NCBI GenBank assembly: GCA_964349835.1
Contig: CAYGID010000025.1
Span: forward strand, 1 to 28,898
Direction of reading: 5' to 3'
Source of the DNA: JAQVSH01 sp964349835
Lineage (GTDB): Bacteria > Bacteroidota > Bacteroidia > Bacteroidales > UBA4181
DNA length: 28,898 nt
Below the pieces are notes generated by a model that searched no databases, had not been told where the DNA came from, and saw only the letters and a program-made list of their open reading frames with translations. Each line of letters begins with the position of its first letter. Within the stretch, counting starts at the first letter, position 1. A program made the translations under genes and the position numbers. Shown here in pieces: positions 1-7,023 of the stretch.

Positions 1-226
1 CACTCATATAATTTCCATCTGGACTGAATGCAGTTCCAGTTCCAACACCAGTTGGAAGTACGCCTGGTCCAGCATTTACACAGTCTGGCGACATTTTTAG
101 TATATCTTCCAAGTGCAATAGGTCACCTTTAGCAACATCCTCACCGTACAATACATCAATTAATTCTTCTCCATTTAATTCGAAGCCAGCAGTTCCTTGC
201 TGACCGGTTAAAAAGGCAGTACCCAT
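1..226 (-). CDS. Tail or appendage protein, N-terminal part (runs off window)
   Basis: The first 75 residues of a leftward gene; the rest lies beyond position 1. The ATG at 224-226 follows AAGGAGGTG, which lies in the last codons of the upstream gene at 229-561, so the two are probably translationally coupled. The visible part has the phrase FSPDGNYM, as in WD40 or YVTN-like propeller blades, and a Gly/Pro/Thr-rich run before it. With the fibre genes upstream this suggests a virion surface or tail appendage protein. The family is not certain from this fragment. Confidence 0.7.
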   Translation of the reverse strand, partial: MGTAFLTGQQGTAGFELNGEELIDVLYGEDVAKGDLLHLEDILKMSPDCVNAGPGVLPTGVGTGTAFSPDGNYMS

Positions 227-228
227 TA

Positions 229-561
229 TTACACCTCCTTCAGTTGTATAGGTATGCTTGTGACAGGCTTTTCTTCAAAGCAAGTAACTACAATATTACC
301 TGCACCTGTCTCTATCTTGCTAATCATATTCCATGCGTCTTTTTGTGCTAGAGCTGTAGCGTTAGTAGTAGAATATACAGGAGCTACTATGACTAAGCTA
401 GCTGCTGTCATACCTGCTACACTAATTGTCTGTGTAAATGGTGCAGAGCTACCACTCCACGAAGTGGAAATGGTAGCTGTTACTGGAGCACCTGCAGTGA
501 GTATATTTTTACTATTAACTGTACTATTGGTACTTAAATTTACATTATTTAAAATCTCCAA
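229..561 (-). CDS. Hypothetical virion-associated protein, 110 aa
   Basis: A small Ser/Thr/Val/Ala-rich protein with no Cys/His metal site, signal peptide or membrane span, and predicted to be mostly beta. Such composition is typical of small phage tail, fibre-tip or head-decoration proteins. It lies in the leftward tail operon, 10 bp after the long fibre gene and 2 bp before the next gene, whose ribosome binding site it carries in its last codons. I do not recognise the family. A structural role is inferred from position and composition only. Confidence 0.7.
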   Translation of the reverse strand: MEILNNVNLSTNSTVNSKNILTAGAPVTATISTSWSGSSAPFTQTISVAGMTAASLVIVAPVYSTTNATALAQKDAWNMISKIETGAGNIVVTCFEEKPVTSIPIQLKEV

Positions 562-571
562 ACCATCACTC

Positions 572-2299
572 CTATCCTACAATTGTTATAGTGTATTGAC
601 TTGCAGTAGGTGCAGCAGCAAACTTAACTGTTAAAGTATTAACTGTTGTAAATTCTACATCAGTTATTACCTGTGCATAAGGCGCAGTGGTTTCACGTAT
701 TGTAACTACTGCATCTTGTGTATTTAGATTATGTGTAACTACAAATGATATAGCTGCTCCATTACCCAATGTACCAGTTATCTTTGAAGGCTTAGCTGCT
801 ATCAAGTTAGTTACAGTAGTTGCAAAGTTAGGGTCATCACCTAAAGCGGCAGCTAATTCATTTAACGTGTCTAGTGTTGCAGGGGCTGATGATAACAAGT
901 TTGATACTGCTGTATCAGTGTATGAGTTAGCGGAATTCAATGCTGTAGTAGCCTTACCTTGTGCACCTGCTGGTGTTTCTTTTGCGTCTAGTGCGGTCTG
1001 TAGACCAGTAACTTCAGCTATTGTATGTGCTGCTGGATGCGTATATTGATTCGCCCATACAGCAGTACCTGCTGCTGAGTTAACTAATATTTGACCAACA
1101 GTACCAGCTGTAGGAATATGGTTATTTCCAGCACCAGTTGGATGTGTATAAACTGTATTATCATTTGGTGGTACTACCCATGTTCCATCTTGTCTTAAAT
1201 ACCTAGTAGTACCAGCTCCACCCATTGGGACTAAACCATTAACAGATGTAGTAAACACTGCGTAAGTTGTATCTTGTGCTGGGATGCCTAATGCTACTAT
1301 ATCAGCCTTAACGATGGCGCCTGTATTTCCATTAACAGTTGTTATTGTATCATTATCATTTGCCCATGCTATACTACCTGCAGTTGCTCCCGCCTTTAAT
1401 ACTTTACCATTGTTAGTTGTATTGGTTACTGGAACATGTAGATTACCATCACCAGTTGGATGCACATAGACTGTATCATTATCTGCGGACCATACTGCTG
1501 TACCGTCTGCACTATACTTTAAGAATTGACCTACCGCACCACCTGCTGGAATATGTTTACTTCCAGTGGTTACTGGGTGGACATAAACTGTATCTTGTGC
1601 TGGGATTCCTAATGCTACTATGTCTGCTTTTGCTATCGCTCCAGAGACACCATTGATTGTAGTAATTGTGTCATTATCCGCTGCCCATACTGCTGTACCA
1701 TCAGCACTCCATTTTAAGAATTGATTTAAAGCACCACCAGAAGGAACATGTCTATTACCAGTTGTTGTAGGATGTGTATAAACTGTATCTGTATCAGCAC
1801 CCCAAACAGCTACACCAGCAGAACTCCATCTTAAAATGTTTCCTGACGCACCACCTGCGGGAATATGAATATTACCTGCTGTTGTTGGATGTACATATAC
1901 TGTATCTGTGAATAATGCTCCAGCTGGTACATTTGTTAATACTTGACTATCATCTACTTTACCATCTAATGCTGTTTGTAAACCAGTTACAGCAGCTATT
2001 GCATGGCTTGTATGTGTTGCAGTTATTGCAGCATTTACTGCAACTGATAGATTATTATCATCTATTAGTGATGCAGATGCATTTATAGCTACTACTATAT
2101 CAGGACCTGTCATTACAGCATCTTCTGCATCCATGCCCACCCATTTAGTACCATTCCAGCAATATGCTCTATTCTTAGCAGCATCTGTGCTAAAGTACAT
2201 TTGGCCTTTCTTAGGCGCTACTGGTATTGTAGCTAGATTCTGTAATACGGCATTCTCGAGCTGATTCTGTTTAAAGTCAAAATTAGTTAAAATATTCAT
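572..2299 (-). CDS. Tail fibre with repeated HP..GN.H.P.GG units
   Basis: A 575-residue fibre-like protein. The N-terminal 35 residues resemble fibre attachment regions (the phrase AYCWNGTKWVGM is common in phage tail proteins). The middle (about 130-420) has at least five copies of a unit VY.HPTT.G..H.P.GG followed by a short strand ending in AVW; two copies of ADIVALGIPAQDT are almost identical. Residues about 425-510 contain an Ala/Thr-rich helical stretch (EVTGLQTALDAKE), and the C-terminus is a beta domain with FVVTHNLNTQDAVVTI, often seen at fibre ends. It probably forms a trimeric shaft that contacts the host surface. Internal repeats may allow length change by recombination. It sits between the collagen-like gene and the 110-aa gene. 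Confidence 0.85.
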   Translation of the reverse strand: MNILTNFDFKQNQLENAVLQNLATIPVAPKKGQMYFSTDAAKNRAYCWNGTKWVGMDAEDAVMTGPDIVVAINASASLIDDNNLSVAVNAAITATHTSHAIAAVTGLQTALDGKVDDSQVLTNVPAGALFTDTVYVHPTTAGNIHIPAGGASGNILRWSSAGVAVWGADTDTVYTHPTTTGNRHVPSGGALNQFLKWSADGTAVWAADNDTITTINGVSGAIAKADIVALGIPAQDTVYVHPVTTGSKHIPAGGAVGQFLKYSADGTAVWSADNDTVYVHPTGDGNLHVPVTNTTNNGKVLKAGATAGSIAWANDNDTITTVNGNTGAIVKADIVALGIPAQDTTYAVFTTSVNGLVPMGGAGTTRYLRQDGTWVVPPNDNTVYTHPTGAGNNHIPTAGTVGQILVNSAAGTAVWANQYTHPAAHTIAEVTGLQTALDAKETPAGAQGKATTALNSANSYTDTAVSNLLSSAPATLDTLNELAAALGDDPNFATTVTNLIAAKPSKITGTLGNGAAISFVVTHNLNTQDAVVTIRETTAPYAQVITDVEFTTVNTLTVKFAAAPTASQYTITIVG

Positions 2300-2317
2300 C
2301 TACTTACCCCTCCTTTT

Positions 2318-2662
2318 TTAGTTTAAATATACTTTCCCGGAAAACTCTGATGTGAATGTCAACACAATCTCATTACGCGAGATATAGGCAATATTACCTA
2401 TTACTAGGCTACCACCACTATCTACTATACTTACTGATGGGTATCGATTTAACCCATGTTGCACATGCCACTGTGCTGCAGCTTGTAATTGAGTGTGTAT
2501 ATAGCTCGCTGCTGGTGGCCCTGCTGGTCCTTGAGGTCCCGGTGGTCCAATAGGCCCCCTAGGCCCTGAGCCCATTACTTCTACTGTAAACTGTACCGCA
2601 GGTTTTAGCTCGGCTACTAGTTCCTTAATAGCTACTACCTCACCTACTATGCTTCTACTCAT
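2318..2662 (-). CDS. Collagen-like tail/fibre protein, 114 aa
   Basis: The protein has an N-terminal helix (residues 1-30), a short G-X-Y collagen-like stretch (about 32-50, beginning GPRGPIGPPGPQ), and a beta C-terminal domain with QHGLNRYP, SVSIVDSGG and a final FSGKVYLN. That order is common in small phage fibre or baseplate proteins, where the triple helix forms a trimeric stalk. The ATG follows GGGGGAGG and overlaps the last 8 nt of the upstream baseplate-like gene. The C-terminal domain is similar in kind to the end of the next fibre. It is probably a virion protein. Confidence 0.8.
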   Translation of the reverse strand: MSRSIVGEVVAIKELVAELKPAVQFTVEVMGSGPRGPIGPPGPQGPAGPPAASYIHTQLQAAAQWHVQHGLNRYPSVSIVDSGGSLVIGNIAYISRNEIVLTFTSEFSGKVYLN

Positions 2663-2996
2663 AGGTGACCTCCCCCTCTATTATAAACTTGCTAGTGGGG
2701 TGCACTATTGTTGTGACAATACTACGAACATCTACTAACTGTATGTCATAGACGAATGCTCTAGGCTTTAAAAGCTTAGTATCAGTCGGCTCAATAACTA
2801 TGTGTGCTTTACCATCTACAAAGTTAGTAATCACTTTCTGGAAGACCTTTTCTTCTTTGTTAGCATTTTCCTTAACAGTGAAGTAGACTGTATCCCCAGG
2901 CATAAACGGCACAAACGCGCCATCCTTCTTATACGACACTAAGTAGTGAGCATGGTCTCCACGTATCATTGATATATCACAAACTGCTGGTTTCAC
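2655..2996 (-). CDS. Baseplate/tail-fibre N-domain-like protein, 113 aa
   Basis: Begins near an ISMIRGDHAHYLV phrase and continues with PGDTVYFTVKEN and YDIQLVD, the pattern of the small beta domain found at the N-terminus of many Gram-positive phage baseplate proteins (BppU-like) and upper fibres. I place the start at the GTG at 2994-2996 because AAGGGGG lies 7 nt upstream; an in-frame ATG at 3012-3014 would put that ribosome binding site inside the gene. It overlaps the next gene by 8 nt. The role is likely attachment of host-binding parts to the tail. The family call is by eye. Confidence 0.75.
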   Translation of the reverse strand: MKPAVCDISMIRGDHAHYLVSYKKDGAFVPFMPGDTVYFTVKENANKEEKVFQKVITNFVDGKAHIVIEPTDTKLLKPRAFVYDIQLVDVRSIVTTIVHPTSKFIIEGEVTYE

Positions 2997-3014
2997 AATA
3001 TAACCCCCTTCCAT

Positions 3015-3512
3015 CTATACTTGGTTTATCCATATCATAATCTTGTCTTCTCGTTCCTGTGTCCATGTCTTGCGACTTCTGAACCATTCCACAAGCTCTT
3101 TATTACCGCGTGCGCGATTACATGTCTTACATGATGGAGCTATGTTATGACGTACTGTCTTACCACCTCTACTAATTGGTAGTAGATGCTCTCGATCAAA
3201 CTTACTGTCTTTACTTCGACCTTCCTTAGTACCACAGTAGCAACACTCACCACCGAAATGCACCATCGCGTCGCGCCAGTCTTTCAGTATATACTCTATG
3301 ACTGGAACCATGTGTCGGCGCTTCTCTGATGAGATAAACTTACCATGTCTAGCCTTATTACGAACTACAGAGCGCTTCACGTTAGTACACACGCGACATT
3401 CATTAGATCTTTGCCCAGTGTAACTCTGCCTATAAAAGTCAGCATCTACTTTGGGCACGAAGCAGCTGGTGCAGATATACTTAGCTGGTGTATAAGTTAG
3501 TGTTAAAGTCAT
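3015..3512 (-). CDS. HNH endonuclease with N-terminal zinc ribbon
   Basis: 165 residues. Residues 13-42 form a zinc module (CTSC ... DADFY ... CRVC). Residues about 90-140 carry a complete HNH/treble-clef core: CCYC, FDREHLLPISRGG, then HNIAPSCKTCNRARGN, with the H-N-H residues and both CxxC pairs present. This is a metal-dependent DNA nickase or nuclease, probably a free-standing homing endonuclease, lying between the terminase-like gene and the tail genes. An HNH beside a terminase can also assist packaging in some phages, which is possible here. Its start overlaps the stop of the upstream gene (TAATG). Confidence 0.88.
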   Translation of the reverse strand: MTLTLTYTPAKYICTSCFVPKVDADFYRQSYTGQRSNECRVCTNVKRSVVRNKARHGKFISSEKRRHMVPVIEYILKDWRDAMVHFGGECCYCGTKEGRSKDSKFDREHLLPISRGGKTVRHNIAPSCKTCNRARGNKELVEWFRSRKTWTQEREDKIMIWINQV

Positions 3513-4372
3513 TAGTCAACCTCCTTAACTACTAATCTTGTTGTTTGCTCAATACCTATGTTCTTACCTTCTAGTGCGCCGGTACTACGCAAGATAGCTA
3601 TAATCTCACTTAAGTCTTCTGGTTTAGTAACTAGCGCCTGCTTAGTGCCTGATTCCATCGCCGTACTAACAACCTGCTCTTCTACATATGTAGTTACTTT
3701 ACGCTCGAGTTCAGTTGCTATTTTGAAGAGACTTACGATCTCATTTGGCTTCAGTATTAATGGGTCAAGTGCATCCAGCGCAGCCTCTAACTTCTCTTGA
3801 ATCGTTTGTGTCATAGTTAATTGTCTACTATTCATGTCCCGAACAGCGTGTATTCGTTTTTCTTGTATGTCTGCATCGGTGAAGCGTGCCCAAGCCATTA
3901 ATCTAGCTTTGTAGCTCCACTTCTGTGTAGCTTTAACTACTGTAGCTACACTTGAATTTGTGTCTACTGCTAACTGCGAATGTGTAGGCAGCTTTAATGG
4001 GTAGTAATTTCTATAAGCACACCATATGCGCCATTCTACATCAGACTCTTCTGGTTGACGCTCAAATAACTCCAAGCCAAGCTCTACTGCCAAGTCCATC
4101 CAGTTAGAGTTAACCTTCTTCTGCATCTCTGATACTTGCGCCTCTTCCCTACTGCATGTATTACACAGTCCTGAATCTTTTTTAGATGGATCAGAACGTG
4201 CGCCACACTTCCTACATTCCCATATGACCCCTTGAACAGCGGCATACGAAGCTACTATACTTTTATTCTGCTGTTCTGTTGGTGTGAGGTGCAGCAATTC
4301 AGCTCCTCCTGGCCAGAATGGATCAGGTTCTATTGGACCGCTCTCTATAACTGGTCTTTTATCGTTTTTCAA
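3512..4372 (-). CDS. Zinc-ribbon protein, possible terminase small subunit
   Basis: About 286 residues. It has an N-terminal zinc ribbon (CRKC ... CNTC), a helix-turn-helix-like region (LPTHSQLAVDTNSSVATVV with KATQKWSYKARLMAW after it), then long helices suited to oligomerisation. This order, a DNA-binding HTH then a coiled oligomerisation region, resembles phage terminase small subunits, and a direct-repeat array lies just upstream. The large subunit is not in the window, so the call is tentative; another DNA-binding protein is possible. I prefer the TTG at 4370-4372, with GAGAGG 8 nt upstream, over the GTG at 4379-4381, which touches the ribosome binding site. It is the first gene of the leftward unit driven by the promoter-like element at 4385-4456. 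Confidence 0.7.
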   Translation of the reverse strand: MKNDKRPVIESGPIEPDPFWPGGAELLHLTPTEQQNKSIVASYAAVQGVIWECRKCGARSDPSKKDSGLCNTCSREEAQVSEMQKKVNSNWMDLAVELGLELFERQPEESDVEWRIWCAYRNYYPLKLPTHSQLAVDTNSSVATVVKATQKWSYKARLMAWARFTDADIQEKRIHAVRDMNSRQLTMTQTIQEKLEAALDALDPLILKPNEIVSLFKIATELERKVTTYVEEQVVSTAMESGTKQALVTKPEDLSEIIAILRSTGALEGKNIGIEQTTRLVVKEVD

Positions 4373-4384
4373 TCTACTCACCTC

Positions 4385-4456
4385 TCCCTATAAATATAAT
4401 ACGTTATTTTCTGTCATTTTGGACCTGCAATCTACTATTCCAATATATTTATTTTT
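4385..4456 (-). promoter_or_regulatory. Promoter-like element A (leftward), copy of element at 11124-11196
   Basis: Read leftward this is an A/T-rich block with AAAATAAATATA, then AGTAGATTGCAGGTCCA, then AATAACGTATTATAT just before the ribosome binding site of the terminase-like gene. The same order with the same 23-nt gap between TTGCAG and TATTAT occurs at 11124-11196 before another gene. Conservation of both parts and the position right before a start codon suggest a phage-specific promoter, perhaps late, with TATTAT as the -10 element. TTGCAG is a poor sigma-A -35, so an activator or phage sigma factor may be needed. Confidence 0.6.
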
Positions 4457-4867
4457 GTGTAGTTGCCCCCTACCTAGCTCCCCCAAGGCCGCGATTTCTG
4501 ACTATGAAGGGCCCCTAGAAGGCGATTATGGGCCTCTTTGAGGCTGGAATTAAGCGATTATGGAGGCTTTGGTAAGGCGTTTATAGCCGCTTCTAGTAGT
4601 AGAGTGAGCGTCCTTTAACCATTTCTAGTCAGTAGAGCAAGCGTCGCGGTGCCTTTCTAGTCAGCAACACAAACTGTTTCTAGTCAGTAGAGCAAGCGTC
4701 GCGAACTGTTTCTAGTCAGTAGAGCAAGCGTCGCGGTGCCTAACTACAGACATACACACACATGGCTAATCACAAATTCTGACTATGTGTACGGACATTG
4801 AAAGCGGGTATACAGTTCCCGATTATGTAAATCCATAATCAATATACTATTCAGTTGTCAAAGAAAG
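4457..4867. other. Gene-free region with repeats
   Basis: About 410 bases between the leftward terminase-like gene and the rightward cassette array. It holds short related blocks (GCGATTATGG twice between about 4512 and 4565), the direct-repeat array at 4590-4740, a small hairpin near 4806-4824 and, at 4841-4870, TATTCAGTTGTCAAAG, which resembles the right-arm ends of the downstream cassettes. I see no convincing sigma-A promoter for the array, although it should lie here. Packaging-site or regulatory roles are both possible. Confidence 0.6.
4590..4740 (+). repeat. Direct repeats TTTCTAGTCAGTAGAGCAAG
   Basis: Three copies of a 27-base repeat start at 4622, 4677 and 4709; each reads TTTCTAGTCAGTAGAGCAAG and then CGTCGCG. 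A shortened copy (TTTCTAGTCAGCAACACAAA) starts at 4654 and a diverged one (TTCTAGTAGTAGAGTGAGCG) at about 4591. Unit starts are 32, 23 and 32 bases apart. The tails alternate between GGTGCC and AACTG. The array lies upstream of the terminase-like gene, where a packaging or protein-binding site would be expected. No promoter or coding sequence is seen in it. Confidence 0.85.
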
Positions 4868-5361
4868 TCTTTGATAGCTTAATGGGTAGCTGATAAGTTT
4901 GTATAGTATGCTTACTCTTAAAATTCAAGGAGGTTTATAATGGATAATAGAGTATGGTGTATAACAAATAAGTCAATAGGTTTAGTGTATGAATCAGTAA
5001 GTTTGCTAACTGCATTACAAGCAGCATTTAATGAGGAGGCTAGAATGGCTACTGATAGAATAACAGCTGTATATACTACAGCAGATCCTATGCATAAACG
5101 TTTTATGAGCATAGTATCATCTATTAAGCATGAGGATACTACATTTAATGCACCTAATGTACTAAATGTAGCATCAAAGGTAGCTAAATTACAACATGTA
5201 AGTCCATCACATTTAGTAATGTATTACCAAGCAATGCTTAATGATCTAGAAGAGATGTATGATATCATCAGCAGATACAGATTAGAAACAGTAATACAAG
5301 CATAGTATAACTAATCTGAGTAAGCAACTATACTACTATCAGCTACGTATTAAGCTATCAA
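4868..5361 (+). repeat. Cassette 1: complementary arms around gene 4940-5305
   Basis: The left arm (4868-4917) and right arm (5318-5361) are complementary: TTGATAGCTTAAT, GTAGCTGATA and GCTTACTC each have an exact partner in the same order. The middle has small bulges. The left arm ends before the ribosome binding site and the right arm begins 12 nt after the stop codon, so the whole gene would lie in the loop. Confidence 0.88.
4940..5305 (+). CDS. Hypothetical protein of cassette 1, 121 aa
   Basis: First gene of the six-cassette array. AAGGAGG lies 8 nt upstream of the ATG. The protein is predicted to be mostly helical, soluble, with no membrane span and a single Cys (residue 7). I do not recognise its family. 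It lies alone inside the arms of cassette 1, about 115 bp from the next gene. Early, high-level expression is suggested by the strong ribosome binding site and the array context, but its job (for example host takeover) is inference. Confidence 0.8.
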   Translation: MDNRVWCITNKSIGLVYESVSLLTALQAAFNEEARMATDRITAVYTTADPMHKRFMSIVSSIKHEDTTFNAPNVLNVASKVAKLQHVSPSHLVMYYQAMLNDLEEMYDIISRYRLETVIQA

Positions 5362-5373
5362 GGGTGTACTTTG

Positions 5374-5724
5374 GTAATTAGAATCAGTGATATAGATTAA
5401 CTAATAGGAGGTGAATAAATAATGTTATTCAAGGATGTTCTTGATAAGCATGCTTTCCTAGTTGCTAAGTATCCAGCTATTGCGGATATGATCTTTGTAG
5501 AAAATATATCTAAGCTATCATCAGATAGTATAGATGTATATACTGCTGAGGCAGAAGCAGTTAAGAATCATGAAGTTACTATGCTACTTTATAAGGCTTG
5601 GCACATAAGCTTTAATAGAGAAGCAGAACAAAGAGAATTAAAATTCATTGAGAGTTACTGTAAATATTAAGTAGTAGCACGGCAGTAAAATGTATCATAA
5701 GCTATATCACTGAGATTTAATTAC
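5374..5724 (+). repeat. Cassette 2: complementary arms around gene 5422-5670
   Basis: Left arm 5374-5395, right arm 5702-5724. GTAATTA and CAGTGATATAG in the left arm have exact complements in the right arm, separated by a small internal loop. This is the shortest stem of the six (about 18 pairs). The left arm begins 12 bases after the right arm of cassette 1. The stretch GTGTACTTTGGTAATTA across its start is similar to the first part of the cassette 3 left arm. Confidence 0.75.
5422..5670 (+). CDS. Hypothetical protein of cassette 2, 82 aa
   Basis: A small, acidic, mostly helical protein with AGGAGG 11 nt upstream of the ATG. It has no metal-binding motif, signal peptide or membrane span. 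It lies alone in the loop of cassette 2. Family unknown. Phrases such as VYTAEAEAVKNHE suggest a helix-rich domain, but I see no clear similarity to the other cassette proteins. Confidence 0.78.
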   Translation: MLFKDVLDKHAFLVAKYPAIADMIFVENISKLSSDSIDVYTAEAEAVKNHEVTMLLYKAWHISFNREAEQRELKFIESYCKY

Positions 5725-5725
5725 T

Positions 5726-6165
5726 GTGTACTCTGGTAATTGAATGAGGGCTGGTGCCCATGTCTCCCTGTAGTTAAAAACCAAGGAGGTAATAAAAAAT
5801 GGGCGAAACAATATTAATCAACATGTTCAAAGCTATACTAAACTGGTGCCAAAGGAATGACCCTAATGGTACTTGGATGGATGCTAAACTATCATTTACT
5901 ACTCTTAAGTATGTATATGATACACTATCAGCATGGCAAGTAGATTGTCCAGAGAGTAAGGACATCGAGAGGCTAAAAGCAGAAATTAGATATATAGCTA
6001 TCAACCTAGATTATGATTATGAAGATGACTACTCTGAGTATGAACAAAATATGCACTGTGATAATTATGGTGTATGCTCAGGTCCTAGCTGTAGAAATTA
6101 TAGTAACTGTAACTAAAAGTAAGTAAGACTAGGGTGCCAGCCCTTGTTTAATTACCAGAGTATAC
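5726..6165 (+). repeat. Cassette 3: 34-base complementary arms around gene 5799-6116
   Basis: The left arm (5726-5759) and right arm (6132-6165) are the same length and match without gaps. As DNA they differ from perfect complements at 6 of 34 positions. In an RNA copied from the rightward strand all six become G-U pairs, so all 34 pairs could form. The opposite strand would have A-C mismatches there. The left arm ends 26 nt before the ribosome binding site and the right arm starts 15 nt after the stop codon. Confidence 0.93.
5799..6116 (+). CDS. Hypothetical protein of cassette 3, Cys-rich tail, 105 aa
   Basis: AAGGAGG lies 10 nt before the ATG. Residues 1-65 are helical with one Trp/Cys-containing turn (NWCQRNDPNGTW). 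Residues 66-84 are very acidic (DYDYEDDYSEYEQ). The last 21 residues contain four Cys plus a His (HCDNYGVCSGPSC), a possible metal site or disulphide knot. No membrane span. Family unknown. It lies alone between the 34-base arms of cassette 3. Confidence 0.78.
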   Translation: MGETILINMFKAILNWCQRNDPNGTWMDAKLSFTTLKYVYDTLSAWQVDCPESKDIERLKAEIRYIAINLDYDYEDDYSEYEQNMHCDNYGVCSGPSCRNYSNCN

Positions 6166-6168
6166 ACT

Positions 6169-7016
6169 TTGTACCTTGATAACTGAATACACAGACCTGT
6201 AACCTCTTTAAAACTACTAACCAAACTAAAATACGAAGGAGTGTTTAAGAATGATAAAAAGATTTAAAGAGGCAATGAAGTATAATAACTTACTAATAGA
6301 GTTTAAGGTATTAGTTAAGGTTAATGCAAGTACAGCAGCTACTGAGTTTATCGCTATGTTTACTGCTTTACTAAATGATTATCTAGCACTTGTAGATAAT
6401 GTTAGTAATGAAGTAGCTAAGATTCACAACACATTAGTATCTGATAAACTTACTCGTCTAAACAATATTGATAAGTACCATAATGGATACTGTCCTGATC
6501 GTGCTATACAATTAGAGATGGTAAACTTAATGAAGCCTATCATTGCAGCTAGACGTATTGCTAAGGTTGATGCAAGTAAGACTATTGATAAACCATATTG
6601 GCAATATACTAAAGATGATCTGATGACTATAAATGATCCTGCTAGACTAGAGGCCATTTATAATGTCTACTCATCCTATATCTCTAAACCACGTAGCTTA
6701 GAGATAGCATTAGCTCATTTCTTCAAGAGTTCACTCGACGGTGATAATGCAGAAGCGATTGAATTTAGAACAGAACTACGTCGTATGTCTACTATTAAGC
6801 AGCTTGCTGAACTAAGAACATTTGCTAATGCTAGAAAGAATGAATTACAAAAAGTTAAAATTAGTGCAGCATTACAAGCTAAGCTTGATAAGGGTTCTAA
6901 AGCTGTATTATCAGCAGCAGATATTGCTGAGTTACAAGCTTTCTTAAAGGCATCAAATAAGTAAATTGTAAGCTAGAGGTTACAGGATCTCTGTGTATTC
7001 AGTTATGAAGGTACAA
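6169..7016 (+). repeat. Cassette 4: about 39-base complementary arms around gene 6251-6964
   Basis: Left arm 6169-6207, right arm 6975-7016. TTGTACCTT, ATAACTGAATACACAGA and CCTGTAACCTCT pair exactly, with one G-G mismatch and a 3-nt bulge on the right side. The left arm contains GTACCTTGATAACTGAATA and the right arm TATTCAGTTATGAAGGTAC; both resemble sequences I remember flanking rRNA genes of Bacilli. Confidence 0.93.
6251..6964 (+). CDS. Hypothetical protein of cassette 4, paralogue of 7686-8357, 237 aa
   Basis: A helical protein, close to its neighbour two cassettes on: KEAMKYNNLLIE, LVKVNASTAATEFIAMF, KYHNGYCPDRAIQLEMVN and the C-terminal KAVLSA.DIAELQAFLKAS occur in both. Similarity is high over residues 1-125 and the last 40 and low between. 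GAAGGAGTG lies 9-10 nt before the ATG. It has no recognised domain, metal site or membrane span. Duplication of the gene together with its cassette layout suggests a dosage or target-diversification advantage. Function unknown. Confidence 0.82.
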   Translation: MIKRFKEAMKYNNLLIEFKVLVKVNASTAATEFIAMFTALLNDYLALVDNVSNEVAKIHNTLVSDKLTRLNNIDKYHNGYCPDRAIQLEMVNLMKPIIAARRIAKVDASKTIDKPYWQYTKDDLMTINDPARLEAIYNVYSSYISKPRSLEIALAHFFKSSLDGDNAEAIEFRTELRRMSTIKQLAELRTFANARKNELQKVKISAALQAKLDKGSKAVLSAADIAELQAFLKASNK

Positions 7017-7023
7017 GGTAAAT

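Noticed and set aside
4590..4740. CRISPR array
   Set aside because: Only about four repeats, one of them short; no distinct spacers of uniform length and no cas genes.
4780..4940. Sigma-A promoter for the cassette array
   Set aside because: TTGAAA at about 4799 has no -10 at proper distance; TATACT near 4845 lacks a -35. Neither is convincing.
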